Origin: Streptomyces sp. MBT65
GTDB taxonomy: Bacteria; Actinomycetota; Actinomycetes; Streptomycetales; Streptomycetaceae
Assembly (NCBI RefSeq): GCF_016612545.1
Contig: NZ_JAENRY010000024.1
Span: 1 to 56,130, forward strand
Length of the DNA: 56,130 nt
Direction: 5' to 3'
Position 1 is the stretch's first letter; every line of letters starts with the position of its first letter. Made by a program: the position numbers and the translations under genes. The notes beneath the pieces are model-generated. The model worked only from the letters and a program-made list of their open reading frames with translations, made no database searches and was not told the origin of the DNA. Below, piece after piece: positions 10,169 through 18,986 of this stretch.

Positions 10169-10174
10169 TAGGTT
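10169..10174 (+). promoter_or_regulatory. -10 element of a probably leaderless transcript (GPP34 gene)
   Basis: TAGGTT ends seven bases before the ATG at 10182. This spacing is the usual signature of leaderless actinobacterial genes whose mRNA starts at the initiation codon. No Shine-Dalgarno sequence is present before this ATG, which supports the reading. A convincing -35 box is not visible. Confidence 0.45.
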
Positions 10175-10181
10175 GGCATCC

Positions 10182-10787
10182 ATGAGCACACCGCGGGACC
10201 TGATGATCGTCGCCCTGGATGTCGCACCGGACCGCCCCGTCGAGACCGGTGATCTTTCGCTCGCGCTCGCCGGAGCGGAGGTGATCGACCTGCTCGCCGC
10301 CGAAGTCGTGGCGCTGGACGGCGACTTGATCGTGCCGAACCTCCAAGTCGCACTGCCGGACGGCCTGTTGGACCAGGCGGCGACCGCGCTGGTACGGCAG
10401 GCGCCGTACGAGTCGGTCGAGGACTGGCTGTGGCGGCGGGGGCGCGGCCTCTCCTCCGCCTATCTCGCCGCGCTGGAGGCGGAGGGCCTGGTCGCCCGGC
10501 AGCGCGGCCGCTGGCTCCCGGTCCGCACCGGGAGGACGGCCCTGGTCGACTCCCCGGCCCGCAGCCGCGCGGCGGACCGCTGGGCGGAGGGCGAACCCGT
10601 CCTCGCCCAGCTCGCCGCGGCCGCCGGGATCGGCGAGGTGTCGGACGAGGACTCCGCGAAGGTCACCGACGAGTCGCTGGACACGGTCCTGGCCGTCGTC
10701 CACGACGCGGTGACGGAGCTGGAGGCGGTGCGGCAGCGGAAGAGTGTGGAGGACGCGGCGTACGACAATGTGTGGCGCGGGATGTGA
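10182..10787 (+). CDS. GPP34 (Golgi phosphoprotein 3-like) family protein
   Basis: The 201-residue product starts at an ATG that lies seven bases after a TAGGTT -10 element. An upstream in-frame ATG (10047) is rejected because its extension has no SD and crosses the promoter. The sequence matches the bacterial GPP34 pattern: an N-terminal LMIVALDV helix, GDLSLALAGAEVIDLLAAEV, a central amphipathic region with ESVEDWLWRRGRGL, and a helical C-terminus. In eukaryotes GPP34 proteins bind phosphatidylinositol-4-phosphate at the Golgi. The role of the many streptomycete copies is unsettled, and membrane-surface association is only a guess here. The gene is monocistronic in appearance, with 400 bases before the next gene. 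Confidence 0.8.
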   Translation: MSTPRDLMIVALDVAPDRPVETGDLSLALAGAEVIDLLAAEVVALDGDLIVPNLQVALPDGLLDQAATALVRQAPYESVEDWLWRRGRGLSSAYLAALEAEGLVARQRGRWLPVRTGRTALVDSPARSRAADRWAEGEPVLAQLAAAAGIGEVSDEDSAKVTDESLDTVLAVVHDAVTELEAVRQRKSVEDAAYDNVWRGM

Positions 10788-11188
10788 CGGCTGCGCCGGC
10801 CGGGCCGGCGGTGGGCGGGTGCCGGTGGGCCGCGGTCCGTCCGGCGCGCGCCCACGCGTCCGCCCGGCCTCGGTGACGAGTCCCCTGGGCATGCCGTCCC
10901 GCTCGGCTCTCGGGGCGCGGGGCGACGTCCCGGACGTCTGCCGCGGATGCCGCAACTGCCCGCAAACCAGGGTCAGTTGATGGTCGTGTGTCTCGGGTGA
11001 CGCCACGTGACGCATGGTAGTCGCATCCGTGCCGCCCGGCCTAGGGTCCTCCCCGGGCCCGCATATGCCTGGTGGCGGGCGTTGGCCAGTTGTCATGCCC
11101 TGTGGAGGGCAGCCATCTTCCGTAACCCCTTCGAGTGCGTAACCATGAAGGGGGATGCGTGTGTCATCGGCGATGAGGGGGACGAGCC
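10788..11188. other. Intergenic region upstream of the peptide gene
   Basis: The 401 bases contain a weak hairpin just after the GPP34 stop (arms 10794-10800 and 10804-10810, possible terminator). They also hold a TAGGGT hexamer at 11042-11047 and two direct copies of CGTAACC at 11121-11127 and 11138-11144, 17 bp apart. The 3' end carries the strong SD GAGGGGG (about 11174-11180) of the small peptide gene. No larger coding frame is supported. Confidence 0.4.
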
Positions 11189-11359
11189 GTGGATCTGTCG
11201 GCACTTGATGTCGAGACCGAATTGGTGGATCTCTCGGACGTGCCGGTGGCGGACCTGGGTTCCCTCGACTCCGTCGGACTGGCCGACCAGGCCGGGCGTC
11301 TGCTCGCGCTCATCGACGAGCCGCCCACGCTCGGCAACTCCAGCGGCGCCGGCTGCTGA
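11189..11359 (+). CDS. 56-residue FxsA-like RiPP precursor candidate
   Basis: The frame starts at GTG 11189, eight bases after a GAGGGGG ribosome site, and ends at TGA 11357-11359. The middle part, VDLSDVPVADLGSLDSVGLA, follows the DLSxxPLADLxxLDxxxLA pattern of leader regions in FxSxx-COOH (FxsA) RiPP precursors as I recall them. The C-terminus is DEPPTLGNSSGAGC instead of FxSxx. The peptide is acidic (nine Asp, three Glu, one Arg). It contains no Phe, Trp, Tyr, His, Lys or internal Met, and has a single Cys as its last residue. The HExxH gene starts 45 bases downstream on the same strand. I infer that the C-terminal core is the substrate of that enzyme, with N50 or D43 as candidate sites. 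It could instead be a small regulatory protein. Confidence 0.65.
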   Translation: MDLSALDVETELVDLSDVPVADLGSLDSVGLADQAGRLLALIDEPPTLGNSSGAGC

Positions 11360-11404
11360 CAGCGCGGATGGCGGGTCCGGAGTCGGCGGTCGATGAGGAG
11401 GGCC

Positions 11405-13228
11405 ATGTCGGTTGACGGACCCGCGCGCCACCGCCTGACGGCCGATCAGGTCCTGGAACTCGCCCAAGGCGGCGGGGGCGTGGCCTCCGTCGCGGTGCTG
11501 CGGTCCGCTCAGCGCAGCCGTCGGCTGGTGTTGTTACGGGCCCTGGTCGAGACCGTGGACGGGCGCCCGCCGCACGGCACCGGCCTGCCACCCGCGCAGC
11601 GCGCCTGGGAACTCCTCGGGCGGGCGGAGAGCGCGGACCGGGACGCCGTGGAGGCGGTCCTTCTCCATCCCAGCGTGGGGAGTTGGCTGACCCGGGCACT
11701 GCGCGCACTGCGTGCCGAGGACGGTTCCACGCCGGGGTCGACGGCGCTGCGCGACGCCGGCCATGTGCACGCCCTCGCCGCCGCGGCGGCCCTGAAGGCC
11801 GGGATCACCTTCCGCGCGGTCGTCCAACTCGTCGACGAGGGCCTGCTGTTGCCCTCCGTGGGCTGTGCGCCGCTCCCCGATCGGCCCGCCGCCACCGTCG
11901 AGGTGTACCGAGATCGGCGCGGCGCCGGAGTGCGCTGCGCCTCGGGGACCGTACCGTTACCCGACGACCTCACCCGGGACGGGCCCGGCTGGTGGGCGCT
12001 GCGCCGGCTGCGGTCGACACCCGAACTCCCTTCCTGCGCGCCCCTGTTGGAGGACCTCGACCCCTGGCGGCACTATCTGCGCCGCTTACCGGTCGAGCGG
12101 CTGGACGAGACCGAGGCCGCCGTGTGGCAGAGCCGGTACGAGGCCGCCTGGGAGCTGGTGCGCGGCCAGCGCAGAATCGATCCCGCCGGGGTCGCCGACT
12201 GCCTCCTCGCGATCACCCCGCTGCCCGACCGCAGCCCCGCGGAACTCTTCAGCGGCAGCGCCCCCGAGTCGTACGGCGGCGCGTTGATGAGCAGACCGGC
12301 GCGGCCCGTGGACATGGCCGCCGCCCTCGTCCACGAGGCCCAGCACACCAAGCTCAGCGCACTGCTCGACCTCGTCACCCTGCTGCGGGGCGGCCTGGAG
12401 GAGGTCCACTACGCGCCCTGGCGGCCGGACCCCAGGCCCCTGCGCGGAATCCTCCACGGGGTGTACGCGTTCCTGGGCGTCGCGACGTTCTGGCAGGCCC
12501 GGCGTGAGGGACCGGACATCGGCGACGCCGAACGTGCCGAGGCCGACTTCGAGTTCGCGTTACGGCGGAGTCAAGTCGAAGAAGGGTTACGGGTGTTGTG
12601 GGCCGAGGGGACGCTGACCGACCTCGGCGAGCACTGTCTGCGCGGTATCGAGCGCTCGCTCACCGTACTCCTGAAGGAACCGGTGCCCGCGGCGGCGGCC
12701 CTCGCGGTCGAGGAGGCCCGCGACGACCATCGCATGGTGTACCGGCTCTCCCAACTCCGGCTCGACGAGGCCGAGTTGACTGCCTGGGTGGACGCCTACG
12801 ACGACCGCAGACCGCCCCCGCTCCGGGCCCCCGACGCCCACCCGCAGGCCGGTCCCGTCGCGGCCGAGATCCGCACCCGGCTGGTCCGAGTCCGCCTCGG
12901 TGACCCGGAGCGTTTCGCCCGGCTCCGTGACGATCCGCTGACCGGCGCCGGAGCCTCCCGCACGGACTACGCGTGGGCCGCGGGCGAACGCGAGACGGCA
13001 CTCGCCGGCTATCGACGTCAGGTGGGCAGGCACCCGGAGGACCCCACCGCCTGGTCCGGACTCGCCCTCAGTCTCCCCGAGGGGCAAGCCCGGGAAGCCC
13101 TTCTGCACCGCCCCGAACTGGTCGCCGCCGTCCACCGCGAACTACGCCGCCGAGGCACCCCGCAGACTCCGGAGGCGGTGGCCGAATGGACCGCGGAACC
13201 GGCCGCCAGGTCCGAAGGGGACGACTGA
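11405..13228 (+). CDS. Stand-alone HExxH-domain protein, probable peptide beta-hydroxylase
   Basis: The product has 607 residues from ATG 11405, which has AGGAGG just upstream; an in-frame ATG at 11393 adds four residues and cannot be excluded. The key motif is LVHEAQHTK with His310, Glu311 and His314. It is followed by HYAPWRPDPRPLRGILHGVY, where His351 may be the third metal ligand. This block matches the HExxH domain found beside FxSxx-COOH peptide genes, annotated in family databases as aKG-HExxH-type peptide beta-hydroxylase. Despite the HExxH motif these enzymes are iron/2-oxoglutarate oxygenases, not proteases. In many relatives the domain accompanies a radical SAM maturase (FxsB); none is fused here and none lies in the window. 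The rest is mostly helical, with a TPR-like C-terminal end. Confidence 0.75.
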   Translation: MSVDGPARHRLTADQVLELAQGGGGVASVAVLRSAQRSRRLVLLRALVETVDGRPPHGTGLPPAQRAWELLGRAESADRDAVEAVLLHPSVGSWLTRALRALRAEDGSTPGSTALRDAGHVHALAAAAALKAGITFRAVVQLVDEGLLLPSVGCAPLPDRPAATVEVYRDRRGAGVRCASGTVPLPDDLTRDGPGWWALRRLRSTPELPSCAPLLEDLDPWRHYLRRLPVERLDETEAAVWQSRYEAAWELVRGQRRIDPAGVADCLLAITPLPDRSPAELFSGSAPESYGGALMSRPARPVDMAAALVHEAQHTKLSALLDLVTLLRGGLEEVHYAPWRPDPRPLRGILHGVYAFLGVATFWQARREGPDIGDAERAEADFEFALRRSQVEEGLRVLWAEGTLTDLGEHCLRGIERSLTVLLKEPVPAAAALAVEEARDDHRMVYRLSQLRLDEAELTAWVDAYDDRRPPPLRAPDAHPQAGPVAAEIRTRLVRVRLGDPERFARLRDDPLTGAGASRTDYAWAAGERETALAGYRRQVGRHPEDPTAWSGLALSLPEGQAREALLHRPELVAAVHRELRRRGTPQTPEAVAEWTAEPAARSEGDD

Positions 13229-13320
13229 CGCGCGGCGGACCCGGTCGGCGTCGAGGAAGGCGACAGCCCGTCCCGAGCCGGAGGCCCGGCCGGACGGCAC
13301 CCGTTCACGAACTTGAGGCG

Positions 13321-13360
13321 CTGTGTCCGCCGCCCGAACGGACCCGGGCGGCAGACACAG
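13321..13360. terminator. Hairpin terminator between converging units
   Basis: Arms 13321-13336 and 13345-13360 pair over 15 of 16 positions around an 8-base loop. The structure lies between two converging genes and could end transcription from both sides. There is no T-tract, which is common for streptomycete terminators. Confidence 0.75.
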
Positions 13361-13392
13361 TGGCGGCGGACCGGCCGGCCCGCCGCGTCGGT

Positions 13393-16300
13393 TCAGCGGT
13401 GTGCCTCCACGTCGCAGTCCGCGCGCATCCCGCGTACGCAACCCACCGTGGCGGGGTGGTTGGCGCCCAGCACGGTGCGGTAGCGCTGCAGTGTGTCGGC
13501 GTGGATGGTCTCGCCCTCCTGGCTGCGGCCCAGCGCCCGCAGGTCCAGTGAGAGGTTCATGGCGCAGGCGAGGGTCGCCGGGTGGTTCTCGCCCAGCCGC
13601 GTCCGGCAGACCGGCAGCGTGCGCTCGTCGATCTCGGCGGCCTCCGCGTAGTCCGCGAGCGCGTAGTGGTCGCTCGCCAGATTGATCGCGATCGACAGTG
13701 AGCCCGGGTGGTCGGCGCCCAGCACCTCGGCGTGCGTGGTGTACGTCTCTTTGTCCGACGTCAGCGCCTGCTCCGCCTCGCCCAGCAGCCGCATGGTCAC
13801 CGCGAGGTCGGCGGCGGCGGCGAGCACATAGGGATGCCGGGGGCCGAGCACGTCCCTGAGCGTCTTCAGGCACTCGGCACCCACCGTGCGGGCCCGTTCC
13901 AGTTCGGCGTTCTGCCGCAGGTCCATGGAGACGTTGAGCACGGTCGCGGCCACGTTGAGGTTCCGCTCGCCGAACCTGCTCCGGTACAGGCGGAGCGTCT
14001 CCTCGTTCAGCTCCAGCGCGCCCGCGTGGTCACCGGCCTTGCGGCGGGCCACGGCCAGGGTCCGGGCCGCGATCAGACTGATCGGCGCCGTACGGTCCCT
14101 GATGGCGTGCCGTACGCGTTGCAGGGCCTCCTCCTGCATCTGCCTGCTGGCGAGGTAGTCGCCGGTCTCGCGGACGTCGATGGAGAGGTTGGTGGTGATC
14201 AGCAGGGTGAGCAGGGCGTCGTAGCCCAGTGACCTGACCGCCGACTCCCGTGCCTGGGTGTCGATCTCCAGCGACTCCTCGAACTTGCCGACCAGGCGCA
14301 GCGCGAGGGCGTAGTCGTTGGCGGCGGCCAGGGTGGTGGGGTCGCCGTCGCCGTTCTCGCGCCTGGCCCGCCGCCAGCGGTCCTCCTCCAGTTCCACGGA
14401 GGCCGCGAAGTCGCCGCGGATCTGCGCGTTCTCCGACACCGCGCCGATGGCGCCGAGCGTGTTGGGGTGGTCGTCGCCGACGGTCGCCCGCAGCAGCCGC
14501 AGGTTCTTGTCGTTGAGGTCCGAGGCCTCCTTGAAGTTGCCCAGGGTGCGCAGGGCGTGGCCCAGGGTGGAGGCCACGGCGAGGGTCTGGAGGTCGGACT
14601 CGCCGAGCCGTTCGGTCCAGGCCTCGACCACTTCACGGCCGTACTCCCGGCAGGTGACGTGGTCGCCCGAGGTGTGGAGATAACGGACGACGTTGCGCAC
14701 CATGTCGCGCACCCAGCCGTCGTCGCAGTCCACCGCGCGCGAGAACCGGGCGTGCACCAACAGCTCCGCGTAGCGCGGCCAGTTGTTCACGGCCATGTCG
14801 CCGGGGTCGTAGGTGGCGAGCAGGATGTGCGCCGCGTGCCGCATGTCGGCGCGCTCCTGCGGGGACATGCGGCCGACCAGGACGGCACGGACCAGACGGT
14901 GCATGTGGATCGTGTTGTCACGGTGGTTGATCTTGATGAGGGAGTACCGGCTGATCTCCCGGATCGCCTGCCCCAGTTTGACCGGATCGCGCAGCACTTC
15001 GGTGAGTTCCGCCGGGAGTTCGACCCCGCGGACGCCGGTGAAGATACGGCGGGCGATCGGTTCGGGCGCGAAGAACGAGCAGGCTTGCAGAAGTTGATGG
15101 GCTCCCGGATGACGCTCGGCGAGACGGCCCAGCGACATGTTCCAGGCGGCGGCGACCGGTTCCGGGTAGTCCACGGGCACTCCGGAGGCCAGCAGTTCAT
15201 TGCGCTGGGAGTCCAGATCGGCCCGTTCGTCCTCGAAGATCTGGAGGTACTCGTCGACCGGCATACCGGTCTCGGACAGCCAGGCCGCGGCCTGTTCGAG
15301 GGCCAGCGGCAGATTGCCCAGCGCGTCCGCGACCCGGGCGGCCTGGTCCGGTTGCAGCTCCGGGCCGCGCCGGGCCAGGAGTTCGACGCTCTCCTCGGTG
15401 GTGAACACGTCGATGTCGACGGTCCGCGCGATACGCCCCCACTGCGGGTTGCGCGAGGTCACCAGGATCTTCCCCGGGCCGCCGAGCGGGAAGAACTGCC
15501 GTACGACCTCCGGGTCCTCGGCATTGTCGAAGACCAACAGCCACCGGTGGTACGGGCGGCCGGTCCGCAGGGCGTTGAGCACCGCCGCGATGGTGATCTC
15601 CTGCTCGCCGCCGGTCTCGATGCCCAGCGCGCCGCCCAACTGGGTCAGCGACACCCGGATCTGCTCGGGTCGTTCGGCGGAGATCCACCAGATCACGTCG
15701 TATTCATCGGCATGCTGATACACGTATTCGACGGCGATCTGGGTTTTCCCCACGCCGCCCAGACCGTGGAGTGCCTCGGGCAGTACGGCCGCCGCTCCCT
15801 CGAGGGTGAGCCTGCGGTGGAGGGCATCCAATTCCTTGCCCCGGCCGGTGAAACTCTGGTTCCGGGGTTGGACGTTCCACACCGGGACGAGATCTCCGGC
15901 CCGGCGCTCCTCCACGGCGGGCCCGCTCCGGGCGAGGGGGAGTGACACTGGGTCTCCTTCTGTGTATTCTTCGGGTAATTCAACTGGTACTGGATTACGT
16001 TGGTTTGTGGTTCCGGCCTCGGGTGGATCTTGGCTCGGATTCTGTGCCTGCGCCACGTTGATCACCTCGGGGCCCTGAATAATTGCAGTGGTTGATTCCC
16101 CCTCCTGCCCGGTGCCAGGGGGTGGGTGAGCTGGTGCGTATTGCTCCAGACGGCTGCGGAGCGAGCGGGAGGACGCCAAGTACGGGCCGCTGAGCGCGCG
16201 AGCCACTTTCACCTGGATGGCGGCATACGGAATGAGCCGTTCGTGCAGCGTGAGCTCCGTCGCCGGGGTATGCGGATCGTCGAGCAGCGCGCCGAGTTCA

Positions 16301-17793
16301 CGCAAAGGCTGCCAGTTCCGGCCGAGCCGTTCGAGAGTGCTGCGCAGAAGATAGCGTGTCTCGTCCCGCGAAGGCGCCGCCGACAACATCAGATCGCGCA
16401 CTCCGTCATGGAATTCGTAAGCAATTTCCGATTCGTTCAACGGATTTGTTCCGACCTGCCGCAGCAGGCCGCTCAGGAGAACTTCGGCCAATTCTCCGGG
16501 GCCTGTTCCGCTGTCGCCGGTCTGTAAGGCGAATTCCATCGTCGGAATGTTCAGGGGAATTGCGGAGAGCCTGGCCGCGAGTTCCCAGGCGGCCGGACTC
16601 GCGTCGGCCCTGAAACGGGAGACCCGCTCCATCGCGTTAGGCACCGAGGCTTCTTCGGGGAACGCCTCGGCGAGCGCGAACTGCCCCGGTGAGGTCACCC
16701 ACAACTCCTGCGCGCCCGGCCGCAGCCCCGCCGCCACCTGCGCCCAGCGGGCCAGCCAGGACGGCGCCAGTTCGAGCACGGGGACCACGGGACCGTCCTC
16801 CTGTACGGCACCCCGCACCTGCCAACTCCCGTTCGGGGCACCCGGACCCGGCACCCGCACCCGGGCCAGCCGCGCGGGCAGACCGGTGCGGTGCCAGGCC
16901 GACTGCGCGAGGACGTGCACCACCGCCACCGACGCGTGTCGCGCCCACTCGCCGAGCAGCCGGGCCGCCCGTCCGCTGCGCCAGCCCGGACCGACCCCGT
17001 CGGTCAGCAGGAGGACCACCTGCCGACCCAGGTCCGGCCGGCGTACCGGCAGGGTCGACCGGCCGATGTGCCAGGAGGGTTCGGTGTCGGCGAGCTTGTC
17101 CCCGTCGATCTCGTGCACCCGGATGTCGCGGAAGGCCCCGGTGTGCCGGAGCACCTCCTCGAACTCGGCCGCGGGCCGCCGCCACACGGTCATCGAGGAA
17201 CTGACGTCGACGATCAGCGCGGCGTCCATCCACCGCTCCCGCAACGGCCGGTACTCGGGCACCCAGCGGCTGCTGAGCGCGGCCGACTCCGCCGTCGCCT
17301 CCTCGTCCAGCTCCACCTCGGTCGTCGAGAGGGTGGGCCGCTTGAACGGCCGTAACGCTCGCGTGAGTTCACGGCTGCGGCTCGGCACCGACGTCACCCA
17401 GTGCGCCGTCGCGGAACCGTGCGCCGAGCGGGCACCGCCAGCGACGGCCGAGCCCGGCGGGCGCCCCACGAGCCCGCCGAGCTGGGCGAGCAGACCCCCG
17501 GGCCGGTGGTCCGTCGTGCTCTGGCCACCGCGCCCGGGCAGGTCGGTGGAGCCCGGGCCCCGATGGCCGGGGTCGGGCTGCGGCGAGGTGTGCTCGTCCT
17601 CGGGCAGGGCGTCGGTCGGCAGGGGAGTGGACAGGTCGAGGTCGGATCGCGACGGGCCGCCGGTGCCCGTCCGGTTCCCGGCGGGGTCGGTGCCCGCCCC
17701 GTTGACCAGGAGGATCAGTGCGTCGGCGATCTCGGACCAGGAGATGCCCAGCGGCTCGTCGGTGTCCGGTTCGCCGCTGCCGTGCCGCGTCAC
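13393..17793 (-). CDS. fxsT: vWA-NB-ARC-TPR STAND protein (FxsT type, SAV_2336-like N-terminus)
   Basis: The product has 1466 residues from a GTG that overlaps the MoxR stop by four bases. After a short helical start and a Pro/Gly-rich linker (to about 165), a von Willebrand A domain covers about 187-330. Its MIDAS motif is DVSSSMT (Asp195), followed by LLLTDGVGP. A helical region follows to about 600. An NB-ARC NTPase spans about 645-930: FTGRGKEL, Walker A HGLGGVGKTQ (Lys682), Walker B WLLVFDNAED, and LGNLPLALEQ. From about 1065 to the end there are repeated TPR units. STAND proteins of this kind oligomerise on ligand binding and act as NLR-like switches. The family is named FxsT because it recurs beside FxSxx-COOH peptides. 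Here the vWA subunit of the ternary system and the STAND switch are one chain. It is the last gene of the operon. Confidence 0.88.
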   Translation of the reverse strand: MTRHGSGEPDTDEPLGISWSEIADALILLVNGAGTDPAGNRTGTGGPSRSDLDLSTPLPTDALPEDEHTSPQPDPGHRGPGSTDLPGRGGQSTTDHRPGGLLAQLGGLVGRPPGSAVAGGARSAHGSATAHWVTSVPSRSRELTRALRPFKRPTLSTTEVELDEEATAESAALSSRWVPEYRPLRERWMDAALIVDVSSSMTVWRRPAAEFEEVLRHTGAFRDIRVHEIDGDKLADTEPSWHIGRSTLPVRRPDLGRQVVLLLTDGVGPGWRSGRAARLLGEWARHASVAVVHVLAQSAWHRTGLPARLARVRVPGPGAPNGSWQVRGAVQEDGPVVPVLELAPSWLARWAQVAAGLRPGAQELWVTSPGQFALAEAFPEEASVPNAMERVSRFRADASPAAWELAARLSAIPLNIPTMEFALQTGDSGTGPGELAEVLLSGLLRQVGTNPLNESEIAYEFHDGVRDLMLSAAPSRDETRYLLRSTLERLGRNWQPLRELGALLDDPHTPATELTLHERLIPYAAIQVKVARALSGPYLASSRSLRSRLEQYAPAHPPPGTGQEGESTTAIIQGPEVINVAQAQNPSQDPPEAGTTNQRNPVPVELPEEYTEGDPVSLPLARSGPAVEERRAGDLVPVWNVQPRNQSFTGRGKELDALHRRLTLEGAAAVLPEALHGLGGVGKTQIAVEYVYQHADEYDVIWWISAERPEQIRVSLTQLGGALGIETGGEQEITIAAVLNALRTGRPYHRWLLVFDNAEDPEVVRQFFPLGGPGKILVTSRNPQWGRIARTVDIDVFTTEESVELLARRGPELQPDQAARVADALGNLPLALEQAAAWLSETGMPVDEYLQIFEDERADLDSQRNELLASGVPVDYPEPVAAAWNMSLGRLAERHPGAHQLLQACSFFAPEPIARRIFTGVRGVELPAELTEVLRDPVKLGQAIREISRYSLIKINHRDNTIHMHRLVRAVLVGRMSPQERADMRHAAHILLATYDPGDMAVNNWPRYAELLVHARFSRAVDCDDGWVRDMVRNVVRYLHTSGDHVTCREYGREVVEAWTERLGESDLQTLAVASTLGHALRTLGNFKEASDLNDKNLRLLRATVGDDHPNTLGAIGAVSENAQIRGDFAASVELEEDRWRRARRENGDGDPTTLAAANDYALALRLVGKFEESLEIDTQARESAVRSLGYDALLTLLITTNLSIDVRETGDYLASRQMQEEALQRVRHAIRDRTAPISLIAARTLAVARRKAGDHAGALELNEETLRLYRSRFGERNLNVAATVLNVSMDLRQNAELERARTVGAECLKTLRDVLGPRHPYVLAAAADLAVTMRLLGEAEQALTSDKETYTTHAEVLGADHPGSLSIAINLASDHYALADYAEAAEIDERTLPVCRTRLGENHPATLACAMNLSLDLRALGRSQEGETIHADTLQRYRTVLGANHPATVGCVRGMRADCDVEAHR

Positions 17794-18986
17794 GTGTCTC
17801 TCACACCGTCTAGGCGGTGCCAGACGGCGCGCAGCAGCGTGTCCCAGTCGGCGCCGCGGGAGTACGCGCCGGAGGTGGCCAGCCAGATCGAGTTCAGCAA
17901 CTGATCGGTCGCCAGGCCCTCCTCCTGCGCGCTGTGCTCGGCGAAGGTGCGGATGAGTTCGGCGACGCGCGGGTCCTTGTCCTGCGGGCCCAGATGGGCG
18001 GCCACGATGTCGGCCAGACGCTTGGGTTCCGGTTCCTCCATGTGCAGGTGCAGACAGCGGCGCAGGAAGGCGGGCGGGAAGTCCCGTTCACCGTTGCTGG
18101 TGATGACGACGAGGGGGAACTCCCGGCAGCGGACCCGGCCGTTCTCGATCAGCACCGTGCGGTCCGTGTCGTCCGACCGGACCTCCACCACCGACTGATG
18201 ACTGCGCATGCGCGCCAGCTCGGGCACGGTGAACTCACCGGCCTCGAAGACGTCGAGCAGGTCGTTCGGCAGGTCCATGTCGCTCTTGTCGAACTCGTCG
18301 ATCAAGAGCACACGGGGCAGCGCGTACGGGAGCAACGCCGTCCCCAGCGGCCCGAGTTCGAGGAACGAGCCGATGTTCGAGACAGGGGTGTCCGCCGTCG
18401 GACGCGGTGCGTCGCCGGGCGCCGGGGCGTCGTAGGTCGCGGCGGCATGGATCCGGCCCACGGCGTCGTAGCGGTACAGACCGGACCGGAGGGTCGTGTG
18501 GGACGTGATCGGCCAGCGGAGCACCCGCCCCAGCCGCAGCTCTCTGCTGATCCGGTACGCCAGCGTCGACTTGCCGGTGCCGGGGCGTCCCGTCACCAGC
18601 AGCGGACGGCGCAGGATCAGGGCGGCGTTGACGAGATCGGCCTCGGTGGGGTCCGCGGGCATGCCGTTGAGAGTCGCGCCGAGCCGGCGCCGCAACTCGG
18701 CCTCGCTCTCCGGAGGCGGGGTCGCCTCGACGGGGACGGCGGCGGCGCTGCCGGGGTCCTTCCTGCCCGAGCCCACCGCGCCGTTTGAGCCGGCGTCCGC
18801 GTCCGCGCCGGGGAGGAGTGCCGAGCGGCCGTCGAAGGTCCGCCAGGGCGGTGCCGGGGGCAGGTTTTCGGACAACTCGAAGTCGTGGAGCGGCAGTCCA
18901 GTGCCCCGGTAGATCCACCAAGGCCGCGGAATGCGTGATTCCGCCGCCGCTGTGCCGTCCCCGTCGAACGATGCCGTGCCGGTCAT
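17790..18986 (-). CDS. MoxR-family AAA+ ATPase of a vWA-MoxR-VMAP system
   Basis: The 398-residue protein has Walker A VTGRPGTGKST (Lys139), Walker B VLLIDEFDKSD and a sensor-like TSNGERDFPPAFLRRC. The last is typical of MoxR proteins, which remodel partners that carry von Willebrand A domains. The gene overlaps the upstream VMAP gene and the downstream vWA gene by four bases each, so the three products are made in stoichiometric coupling. The first 110 residues are poorly conserved-looking and include a low-complexity stretch. By analogy with known MoxR/vWA pairs it would use ATP to remodel the vWA region of the downstream protein or the VMAP scaffold. Confidence 0.88.
   Translation of the reverse strand: MTGTASFDGDGTAAAESRIPRPWWIYRGTGLPLHDFELSENLPPAPPWRTFDGRSALLPGADADAGSNGAVGSGRKDPGSAAAVPVEATPPPESEAELRRRLGATLNGMPADPTEADLVNAALILRRPLLVTGRPGTGKSTLAYRISRELRLGRVLRWPITSHTTLRSGLYRYDAVGRIHAAATYDAPAPGDAPRPTADTPVSNIGSFLELGPLGTALLPYALPRVLLIDEFDKSDMDLPNDLLDVFEAGEFTVPELARMRSHQSVVEVRSDDTDRTVLIENGRVRCREFPLVVITSNGERDFPPAFLRRCLHLHMEEPEPKRLADIVAAHLGPQDKDPRVAELIRTFAEHSAQEEGLATDQLLNSIWLATSGAYSRGADWDTLLRAVWHRLDGVRDT

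Larger units (their letters stand above)
9814..10181. other. Divergent intergenic region between the PKS operon and the GPP34 gene
   Basis: These 368 bases are clearly less GC-rich than the flanks. They hold a minus-strand promoter candidate (9904-9932), a 22-bp-period direct repeat (9977-10012), a 7-bp inverted repeat at 10039-10045/10056-10062, and a leaderless-type -10 element for the plus-strand gene (10169-10174). No coding frame with a plausible start and codon bias is seen. Confidence 0.6.

Noticed and set aside
11332..11359. A canonical FxSxx C-terminus on the small peptide
   Set aside because: The C-terminus reads LGNSSGAGC and contains no Phe, so it is not a true FxSxx-COOH peptide; only the leader-like part matches.
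11393..11404. ATG 11393 as start of the HExxH gene
   Set aside because: No SD precedes it and the purine-rich AGGAGG lies between it and ATG 11405. The downstream ATG was chosen, although its SD spacing is short.
13393..17793. Reading the vWA-NB-ARC-TPR gene as two genes
   Set aside because: The frame is continuous over 1466 codons with no stop, SD or start at the linker, and conserved motifs lie on both sides in the same frame.
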